Shown: one piece after another, positions 39,405 to 45,948 of the stretch | Layout: each line of letters begins with the position of its first letter | How positions within the stretch are numbered: position 1 is the first letter of the stretch | Origin: JAIVGV01 sp031425275 | Lineage (GTDB): Bacteria; Acidobacteriota; Blastocatellia; Pyrinomonadales; Pyrinomonadaceae | Length of the DNA: 64,000 bases | Reading direction: 5' to 3' | Assembly: GCA_031425275.1 (NCBI GenBank) | Contig: JANPJA010000062.1 | Coordinates: 15,240 to 79,239, forward strand | Notes under the pieces: generated by a model | The model's input: only the letters and a program-made list of their open reading frames with translations | The model's database searches: none | Told to the model about the DNA's origin: nothing | Program-made: the position numbers and the translations under genes

Positions 39405-40811
39405 TCACAGCCGGACGTACTCGAACTCGAACGGCAGCCCCTTGATGCCGGCGGGCGGCGGGGCGATCCAGTTGGCGATCCGGCCGGGCTCGGTGACGGG
39501 GTGCATGAGGCTGCGGACGTACTCGCGATCCTCAAGCGAGGGCAGCCACCCGGACTTGCGGCCCGCGAAATCGTCCGCCGTGATCATGCGGCCGTCCACG
39601 TCGAAGCTGTGGCCGGCGTACTCGCCGACGTGGCGGTGGAATCGCGTCGAGGGCAGGTACAAGCGCTCGGCGACCCCGGCGTCGGCGAGGTACTTGTTCC
39701 AACGCTTCATCGCGCGCTCGCAGTCGCGGACGTACTCGCCGCGCAGCACTTCGTTGAGGGCGTTGCGCATCGGCACTTCGCGCGTCGCCAGCCCGCCGCC
39801 TTCGACCACGGTCAGTTGATAACTGTCTTCGCGGATGGCGTGGTCGGCGTACTGGTCGCGTTCCTTGTAGCGGCCCTTGAGACCGGCGGCGAAGAAGTCG
39901 GCGGAGTTGGAACTGATCTCGCCGCCGAAGAGATCGAGCGAGTACGAGAACCAGAAGTTGATGTAGCGCTGCAAGATGTCGAGCGGGATGCCGCCCAAGT
40001 GTCGCACGTCGCCGTCCGGGTTCTGCCGCATCAATTCGCCGGTGCGCTTGACGACGCGGCCGACGCCCGTCTCGCCGACGAAGAGGTGGTGCGCTTCTTC
40101 GGTGAGCATGAACTGGCAGGTGCGCGCCAGCGGCTCGAAGCCCGACTCGGCGAGCGCGGCCAACTGGTACTTGCCGTCGCGGTCGGTGAACATCGTGAAG
40201 CAGTAGAAGTTGAGCCAGTCGTCGCACGGCTGGTTGAAGGCTTCGAGTATTCTAGGCTTGTCGGGATGTCCCGAACGACGCTCCAACAGCGCGTCGGCCT
40301 CGTCGCGCCCGTCGCGTCCGAAGTAGCCGTGGAGCAGATAGACCATCGCCCAGAGGTGGCGGCCTTCTTCGACGTTCACCTGAAAAAGATTCCTGAGGTC
40401 GTAGAGCGACGGGCAGGTCTTGCCCAACTCGCGCTGCTGCTCGACCGACGCCGGTTCGGTGTCGCCCTGCGTGACGATGATGCGGCGCAAAGCGTTGCGG
40501 AACTCGCCGGGCACTTCCTGATAAGCGGGCAGCCCGTAATTGTCGCCGAAGCCCACGGTGGCGTTCGCCTCCGCGGGTTTAAGGAAAATGCCCCAGCGGT
40601 AGTCGGGCATCTTCACGTAGTCGAAGTGCGCCCAGCCCTCGGGCGTGACCGAGATCGCCGTGCGCAGATACACGTCCTTCTGCTGGAACCCCTCCGGCCC
40701 CATCTCGCGCCACCAGTCCAGATAGTTCGGCAGCCACTTCTCCAGCGCGCGCTGGAGCCGCTTGTCGCCCGACAAATTCACGTTGTTAGGAATGCGCTCG
40801 TAAAGTTCCAT
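39405..40811 (-). CDS. boxB: Benzoyl-CoA 2,3-epoxidase, oxygenase subunit BoxB
   Basis: 468-residue diiron oxygenase that converts benzoyl-CoA to 2,3-epoxybenzoyl-CoA using electrons from BoxA. All six iron ligands known for the Aromatoleum evansii enzyme (E120, E150, H153, D211, E240, H243, from memory) are found here shifted by one: E119, E149, H152, D210, E239 and H242, in GDTEP, NVEEGRH, FTDRDG and LTEEAHH. The length matches BoxB. It is followed by the TetR gene and preceded by boxC. GAGGT lies just upstream of the ATG. BoxA, the reductase, is not in the window. Confidence 0.95.
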   Translation of the reverse strand: MELYERIPNNVNLSGDKRLQRALEKWLPNYLDWWREMGPEGFQQKDVYLRTAISVTPEGWAHFDYVKMPDYRWGIFLKPAEANATVGFGDNYGLPAYQEVPGEFRNALRRIIVTQGDTEPASVEQQRELGKTCPSLYDLRNLFQVNVEEGRHLWAMVYLLHGYFGRDGRDEADALLERRSGHPDKPRILEAFNQPCDDWLNFYCFTMFTDRDGKYQLAALAESGFEPLARTCQFMLTEEAHHLFVGETGVGRVVKRTGELMRQNPDGDVRHLGGIPLDILQRYINFWFSYSLDLFGGEISSNSADFFAAGLKGRYKERDQYADHAIREDSYQLTVVEGGGLATREVPMRNALNEVLRGEYVRDCERAMKRWNKYLADAGVAERLYLPSTRFHRHVGEYAGHSFDVDGRMITADDFAGRKSGWLPSLEDREYVRSLMHPVTEPGRIANWIAPPPAGIKGLPFEFEYVRL

Positions 40812-40818
40812 AATTACC

Positions 40819-40887
40819 TCGTGACGGGTAAACCGTGACGGGTGACAGGTTCAAGACAAGTCTTTCCTGTCACGGTTGACGGTTTCC
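40819..40887. repeat. Paired heptamer arrays (GTGACGG / GTCACGG)
   Basis: Short complementary arrays 40819-40850 and 40865-40887 in the gap between boxC and boxB. Confidence 0.75.
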
Positions 40888-40890
40888 CGC

Positions 40891-42522
40891 TTACGTTCGT
40901 TTGTAGTCGAACTGCGGCTGCGTCGGTTTGCCGTAGTTGGATAAAGCGCCGGCGGGGCCGACGGCGTTGGGGCGCTGGAAAATCCAGTTCTGCCACGCGG
41001 TCAGGCGGCCGTAAATTTTCGTGTCCATCGTCTCCGGGCCGGCGAACCTCAGGCTCGCCTCCATCCCCGTCAAGGCGTCGGGCGAGAGCGACGTGCGCTC
41101 CTCGATGGCGACGCGGATTTCGTCCTCCCAGTCGAGGTCGTCGGGGGCGAAGGTGACGAGGCCGAACTGCTCGGCCTGTTCGGTGTCGAAGCGGCCCGCG
41201 TGCGCGAGAACTTCCCGCGCCTTCTCCGGCTCCGCGAGGAAGCGCGATTGCAGGCGCGTCAGGCCGTTCGACATCGGGAACGCCCCGGCGTTCAACTCGC
41301 TCGCGGCCGTCTCGACCTTCGCTTCCGGGTCGTTCAGCATGTAGCTGCGATCCGAGGCGAGCAGCAGCTCGAACAAGTTGCCCGCGAAGCAGCTCCCCGG
41401 CTCGACGAGCGCGAAGAAGCTCTTGGCGGTGAGGTCGAGGCGGCGCAGGACGCGCGCCATCTTCGCGACGATCTCGCGCACCAGCCAGTCGTCTTGGTGG
41501 GCGGCGAGCGTTTTATCAATCGCGAGGACGCGGTCGATGTCGCCCGCGGTGCGCAGGCAGACGAGGCCGATCTCAAGCTCGTTGTTGCGCAGGTGGAGCA
41601 GCGCGTCGTCGAGCTCGCGGTAAGCGCGCAGCGGCCAGTAGGCGTCGCCGAGCGCGTGCATCTGTGCGGGCGTCGTGGGCTGTTCGGTCGCGGGCGCGCG
41701 CACGGTCAAGTCCGCGTAGCGCGCGGCGCGGTGGTACTTCACGGAGACGTATTCGTACTCGCGGCCCGCGTCCGTGGCTTCGACTCCGAGCGGGTTCAAC
41801 TTGATCCCGACGGCCTCGCCTTTGGCGTCCGCCCCGTCAACGATCTCGCCCACGCGCGCGGCGATGCCTTCGTCGAACTTGCTCGTCGGGAAGCCGCCGT
41901 CGATCAGACCCCACTCCACGGCGCGCTTCGTTTTCAGCCCTTCGGCGAGCGTCGAGAACACGTCCGCGCGGTCGCGGCGCACCTTCCGCTTGTCAACGAG
42001 CCGGGTGAGTCCGCCCGTGCCGGGCAGCACGCCGAGCAGCGGGACTTCCGGCAGCGAGACGGCCGAGTTGCCGTCGTCCACGAGATAGATTTCGTCGCAG
42101 GCGATAGCGAGTTCGTAGCCGCCGCCCGAGGCCGTGCCGTTTAAGGCCGCGACGTAGCGCTGACCCGAATGGCGGGAGGCGTCCTCGATGGAGCAGCGCG
42201 TCTCGTTCGTGTACTTGCAGAAGTTGACCTTGAAGGCGTGACTGGACGTGCCGAGCATGTAGATGTTCGCGCCCGCGCAGAAGATGCGGGGCTTCAAACT
42301 CTTGACCACGACGACGCGCACGGACGGGTGCTCGAAGCGCAGCCGCTCGACGGCGTCGGCCAGCTCGATATCGACGCCGAGGTCGTAGGAGTTGAGCTTG
42401 AGCTTGTAGCCAGAGGCTACCGTCTCGTCCTCGCGCACGTCCATCGAGAGCGTGGCGACGCGCCCGTCGATCTCTAATTTCCAGTGTTGGTAACGCCCCG
42501 GCGATGTCTCGAAATTGATCAT
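40891..42522 (-). CDS. boxC: 2,3-Epoxybenzoyl-CoA dihydrolase BoxC
   Basis: 543 residues, the double-crotonase size of BoxC, which opens the epoxybenzoyl-CoA ring with two waters, giving 3,4-dehydroadipyl-CoA semialdehyde and formate. The N-terminal crotonase half shows IFCAGANIYMLGTSSHAFKVNFCKYTNETRCSIEDASR and NGTASGGGYELAIACDEIYLVDDGNSAVSLPEVPLLGVLPGTGGLTR, strongly BoxC-like with both Glu. The second half carries EPGSCFAGNLFELLLASDRSYML. It heads the boxC-boxB-TetR unit behind a clear promoter/operator (42640-42690). The aldehyde dehydrogenase of the pathway is not in the window. Confidence 0.95.
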   Translation of the reverse strand: MINFETSPGRYQHWKLEIDGRVATLSMDVREDETVASGYKLKLNSYDLGVDIELADAVERLRFEHPSVRVVVVKSLKPRIFCAGANIYMLGTSSHAFKVNFCKYTNETRCSIEDASRHSGQRYVAALNGTASGGGYELAIACDEIYLVDDGNSAVSLPEVPLLGVLPGTGGLTRLVDKRKVRRDRADVFSTLAEGLKTKRAVEWGLIDGGFPTSKFDEGIAARVGEIVDGADAKGEAVGIKLNPLGVEATDAGREYEYVSVKYHRAARYADLTVRAPATEQPTTPAQMHALGDAYWPLRAYRELDDALLHLRNNELEIGLVCLRTAGDIDRVLAIDKTLAAHQDDWLVREIVAKMARVLRRLDLTAKSFFALVEPGSCFAGNLFELLLASDRSYMLNDPEAKVETAASELNAGAFPMSNGLTRLQSRFLAEPEKAREVLAHAGRFDTEQAEQFGLVTFAPDDLDWEDEIRVAIEERTSLSPDALTGMEASLRFAGPETMDTKIYGRLTAWQNWIFQRPNAVGPAGALSNYGKPTQPQFDYKRT

Positions 42523-42639
42523 TGGGAAAATTGGCTCCGAATAAATTTAACCGAAACGATAAAACGAACGAACGACACTTGCGCGCCCGCCCGGCGACCC
42601 CGACTCCGCGCGGGGGTTCACGACGGCCGAACTTGGTTA

Positions 42640-42655
42640 TCGAACGGGCGTTCGA
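42640..42655. promoter_or_regulatory. Predicted TetR-type operator upstream of boxC
   Basis: Perfect palindrome TCGAACG-GG-CGTTCGA (7-base arms). It starts right after the predicted -10 and covers about +1 to +16 of the boxC transcript. An outer TTATCG/CGATAA pair frames it. The position suits repression by the TetR protein encoded at 38588-39346. Confidence 0.6.
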
Positions 42656-42661
42656 AAAACG

Positions 42662-42690
42662 ATAATACCGAGGGCCGTGTTTCGCGTCAA
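42662..42690 (-). promoter_or_regulatory. Predicted sigma-70 promoter of boxC-boxB
   Basis: On the minus strand, TTGACG (complement 42685-42690), 17 bases, TATTAT (complement 42662-42667). Both boxes match consensus at 5 of 6 with ideal spacing. Transcription would start near 42655, leaving a leader of about 130 bases before the boxC ATG. Confidence 0.7.
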
Positions 42691-42772
42691 GCCGGCGCGG
42701 CGAGCGGGCGCGGGCGGCGGGCGGGCGGTCGAGTCCAGTCCGCCGCGGGGTTGAGCGCGCGGGCGCGCGTGC

Positions 42773-42802
42773 TTGACAGCCGGCGCGCGCGCCGCGTACG
42801 GT
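42773..42802 (+). promoter_or_regulatory. Predicted promoter of the selenocysteine tRNA
   Basis: TTGACA (42773-42778), 18 bases, TACGGT (42797-42802). The -35 is perfect and the -10 weak. It ends 20 bases before the tRNA. Confidence 0.45.
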
Positions 42803-42822
42803 GTGCCTCGATTTGACCTCAC

Positions 42823-42921
42823 GGAGGCGCATCCGTTCTGGTGAACGGCGCGGTCTTCAAAACCGTCCGTGAGCCTGTGAGAGCAGGCTCAGGTGGGTTC
42901 GATTCCCACACGCCTCCGCCA
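42823..42921 (+). tRNA. selC: tRNA-Sec (anticodon TCA)
   Basis: 99 bases including an encoded GCCA 3' end. The acceptor pairs GGAGGCG with CGCCTCC. It has a six-bp D stem (CCGTTC/GAACGG) around TGGT, an anticodon loop CTTCAAA with anticodon TCA at 42857-42859, a long variable arm (GAGCCTG/CAGGCTC) and a T arm GTGGG-TTCGATT-CCCAC. The long variable arm, six-bp D stem and TCA anticodon together identify tRNA-Sec, so the organism should read some UGA codons as selenocysteine. selA, selB and selD are not in this window. A heptamer array follows directly. Confidence 0.96.
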
Positions 42922-42925
42922 AAGA

Positions 42926-43066
42926 AAGCTGTTAGCGATTAGCTGTTAGCTGTTAGCTTTCAGCGAAGAGGATGAGAAGGCTGATCGGCGGGCCCGCTCA
43001 TCTGCTTGCTAACAGCTAATCGCTAACAGCTAATCGCTAACAGCTAATCGCTAACAGCTAATCGCT
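42926..43066. repeat. Paired heptamer arrays (AGCTGTT / AGCTAAC) between selC and dprA
   Basis: Array 42926-42963 starts five bases after the tRNA. Array 43008-43066 is the complementary CTAACAG/CTAATCG run and ends eight bases before the dprA ATG, leaving no ribosome site. Confidence 0.85.
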
Positions 43067-43074
43067 CCCTCACC

Positions 43075-44196
43075 ATGCGCGACTGGATTGCACTGAACAT
43101 GACGCCGGGCGTCGGCCCGCGCGCGGCGGCGCGTCTGCTGGAGCGGTTCGGCTCGGCCGCGGGCGTGTTCGCCGCGCTGCGCTCCGAGTTGGAGCGCCTC
43201 CGACTGCGGCCCGAGGCGTTGGAGAGTTTGCTGCTGCGCGACCGGCACGCGGCCGCCGACGCGGAACTCGTGCGCGTGCGCGAACTCGGCGCGGACGTGC
43301 TCGTCTTGGACGACGGGACTTACCCCGCGCTGCTGGGCCGGATCGCCGACCCGCCCGTCACGCTCTACGTCCGCGGCGACTGGGCGGGCTGCTTCGAGGC
43401 CCCTTGCGTGGGCGTCGTCGGCTCGCGGCGGTGCTCGACCTACGGGCAGAACGTGGCGACGATGCTCGCGCGCGATCTGGCCGGGCGCGGCGTGTGCGTC
43501 GTCTCCGGTCTCGCGCGCGGCATCGACGCGGCGGCGCACCGGGGCGCGCTCGAAGCGGGCGGGCGCACGGTGGCCGTGCTGGGGACGGGCGTGGACGAGG
43601 TCTATCCGCGCGACCATCGCAAGCTCGCCGAAGACATCCTCGCCGGGGGCGGCGCGCTCGTCTCGCAGTTCCCACTGGGGACGCCGCCGCTGCCAGAAAA
43701 TTTCCCGTACCGCAACCGCATCATCAGCGGCCTGAGCCTCGGCGTCGTGCTGGTCGAGGCGGCGGAGAACAGCGGCAGCCTCATCACGGCGCGACTCGCG
43801 ATGGAGCAGAACCGCGAGGTCTACGCCGTCCCCGGCAACATCACCTCGCGCAACTCGTTCGGCACGAACTACCTGATCAAGGGCGCGGGCGCGAAGCTCG
43901 TGCAGCAGTGGCAGGATGTCGTCGCCGAGTTCCCGCAGGAGATCGCGGCGGGCATCCTGCCGCCGGAGTCGGGGAAGAAGGCGAAGGGCGTGGGCGCGTC
44001 GGAAGTGCCGTCGGGACTGTCGGACGGCGAGCGTGTCATCTACGCTCTGCTCACGACGGATGATCCCGTCCACATCGACGCACTTGCGGAGTCGAGCCGC
44101 CTCGCGATGTCGGAGCTGTCGGCCGCGCTGCTCGGGTTGGAGATGCGCGAGCTGATTCGGCAACTCCCCGGCCGGTGCTTCGTGCGCAAGCTGTAG
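43075..44196 (+). CDS. dprA: DNA-processing protein DprA
   Basis: 373 residues. A helix-hairpin-helix/SAM-like N-terminus (LNMTPGVGPRAAARLLERFGSAAGVF) is followed by the DprA Rossmann core: GVVGSRRCSTYGQNVA, VVSGLARGIDAAAHRGALEAGG, VAVLGTGVDEVYPRDHRKLAEDI, LPENFPYRNRIISGLS, VLVEAAENSGSLITARLAMEQNREVYAVPG. A C-terminal winged-helix domain follows (about 310-370). DprA loads RecA onto incoming single-stranded DNA during natural transformation. In many genomes it neighbours topA; here topA is 17 kb away. The ATG at 43075 has no ribosome site. Confidence 0.94.
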   Translation: MRDWIALNMTPGVGPRAAARLLERFGSAAGVFAALRSELERLRLRPEALESLLLRDRHAAADAELVRVRELGADVLVLDDGTYPALLGRIADPPVTLYVRGDWAGCFEAPCVGVVGSRRCSTYGQNVATMLARDLAGRGVCVVSGLARGIDAAAHRGALEAGGRTVAVLGTGVDEVYPRDHRKLAEDILAGGGALVSQFPLGTPPLPENFPYRNRIISGLSLGVVLVEAAENSGSLITARLAMEQNREVYAVPGNITSRNSFGTNYLIKGAGAKLVQQWQDVVAEFPQEIAAGILPPESGKKAKGVGASEVPSGLSDGERVIYALLTTDDPVHIDALAESSRLAMSELSAALLGLEMRELIRQLPGRCFVRKL

Positions 44197-44257
44197 AGGC
44201 GGCGGCGGCGCGTGCTTAAATTTATCCGGGTTCGGGTCGGAGGGGAGAGAACTGCGG

Positions 44258-45820
44258 CTAGGACGCGCCGGCCGCCGCGGCTTTCGCGGCCAGCGCGCGG
44301 AGGTCGCGCGACGAGCGCGCCAGAGACTCGGTGGTCGTCGAGAGCCAAGTCTCGTCCGCGCTCGCGCGCTCGCGTTCGGCGGCCAGCGCGCGGCGCGTCT
44401 CGACGGGGGCCGGGCCGCCGAGGATCGAGCGGACGCGGACGAAGTGTTCGGGGTCGAGCGCGTCGCGCACGGCTTCCGCGCTGACGCCGAGCCGAGTGCC
44501 CGTCACACCCTGCGCGGAGGTTTGTAACAACTCGTAACTTAAATCTTCGCCGCCCTCGACCGCCCGGGCGACGGCGCCCGCGACGATGTGGTGCGCGGTG
44601 CGGAACGAAAGTCCCTCCTCGCGGACGAGCGTGTCGGCCAACTCGGTGACGGTGATGAAACCGCGGCCCGCCCGGTGGCGCAAGACTTCGACGTTGTAGG
44701 TGGCGGTCGAGAGGGCGGCGGCGAAGAGCGAGACGGCCCTTCGGGCGTCGCGGAAGGCCGAGGCGATGAGCGGCTGGAGGTCGTCTTCCACGTCGTTGAT
44801 GTCGCCGAAGGGCGTGTTGTGGACGCTCGTGAAAACGCCCTGCGCCTGACCGAGCGACTTGCTCGCCAGAGCGCGGACGTGTTCTAAGGCGACGGGGTTG
44901 CGCTTCTGCGGCATGATGCTCGAAGTCTGCACGTAGCCGTCCGAGAGCCTGACGGCGTCGAACTCGCGCATCGCCATCAGGAGGAACTCCTGCGCGAATT
45001 TGCCGACGTTGACCATCATGACGGAGAGCGCGCCGAGCGGTTCGGTGAAGTAATCGACTGCGGCGATGCCGGCGTAGGAGTTGACCGCCGGCCCCGCGAA
45101 CCCGAGCAACAGGGCCGTGCGCCCGCGATCGATGGGGAAGCCGGTGGTGGTGATGGCGCAGGCCCCGAGCGGGGAATAATTCGTGGCGTCGAAGGCGCGG
45201 CGCAGGCGCTCGGCGTCGCGGCCCAGCACCTCGGCCATCGCGAGCAGGAAGTGCGCGAGCGTGGTGGGCTGCGCGGGCTGCGTGTGCGTGTAGGCGGGGA
45301 TGACCGTCTCGTGGTGGCGGGCGGCCGTGTCGAGCAGCACGCGGCGGAGGTCGAGGCAGGCGCGGGCGGCGTCGAGCACGTCGGCGCGCAGGCGGATGCG
45401 GTAGATGGTCACGTCGATGTCGTTGCGGCTGCGCGCCGTGTGGAGTCGCCCGGCCACGTCGTCGCCGCAGGCCCCGGTGATGAGCCGCTGGACGTAGAAG
45501 AAGAGGTCTTCAAAGCTGCCGTCATACGGGGCGGCGCGGATCGCGTCGCGGTCGAGCCGGAGGACGGCGGCGAGGAGCGCGCCCGCCTCTTCGCGCCGGA
45601 TGATGCCCTGCTCGGAGAGCATCAGGGCGTGCGCGAGATCGACTTCGATGATGGCGTCGAGGAAGAGTCGCTTGGAGTCTTCAAAACAGTCGGCGAGGAC
45701 GCATTCGGTGTAAACCGGGGCGGGGAATTTCTCCGCCGCCGCCCGCCGAACGCGCGCCGCGTCCGCCGCTTCGGTCACTGCTTCGGTCGCCGCGTGGTTG
45801 TCCATGTGGTGCTCTTTCAT
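44258..45820 (-). CDS. argH: Argininosuccinate lyase-family protein
   Basis: 520 residues, longer than typical ArgH (about 460). The fumarase/aspartase superfamily signature is SSIMPQKRNPVALEH, with the catalytic-loop serine. THTQPAQPTTLAHFLLAMAEVLGRD and the N-terminal HTARSRNDIDVTIYR are also present; in classical ArgH the last reads HTGRSRND followed by QVATD-like residues. The deviation and the isolated location, away from other arginine genes, mean it may be a paralogue with a different amino-acid substrate. An internal ATG at 45805 is an alternative start. It converges on dprA with about 60 bases between. Confidence 0.75.
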   Translation of the reverse strand: MKEHHMDNHAATEAVTEAADAARVRRAAAEKFPAPVYTECVLADCFEDSKRLFLDAIIEVDLAHALMLSEQGIIRREEAGALLAAVLRLDRDAIRAAPYDGSFEDLFFYVQRLITGACGDDVAGRLHTARSRNDIDVTIYRIRLRADVLDAARACLDLRRVLLDTAARHHETVIPAYTHTQPAQPTTLAHFLLAMAEVLGRDAERLRRAFDATNYSPLGACAITTTGFPIDRGRTALLLGFAGPAVNSYAGIAAVDYFTEPLGALSVMMVNVGKFAQEFLLMAMREFDAVRLSDGYVQTSSIMPQKRNPVALEHVRALASKSLGQAQGVFTSVHNTPFGDINDVEDDLQPLIASAFRDARRAVSLFAAALSTATYNVEVLRHRAGRGFITVTELADTLVREEGLSFRTAHHIVAGAVARAVEGGEDLSYELLQTSAQGVTGTRLGVSAEAVRDALDPEHFVRVRSILGGPAPVETRRALAAERERASADETWLSTTTESLARSSRDLRALAAKAAAAGAS

Positions 45821-45948
45821 GAGTCGGCTTTGATGATGAAGGTGATAACGAAATCAGTAGGCGGACGCCGCGCGGGGCGCACGCGGAGGCGGACGGGTCG
45901 GGGCGTTGTCGTCGCCGTTGATCCCAGGCACGTCAGACATCGGGGCTG

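Noticed and set aside
42922..45820. A selenoprotein gene next to the selenocysteine tRNA
   Set aside because: dprA and the ArgH-family gene are full length without in-frame TGA, so no selenoprotein candidate was seen beside the tRNA.
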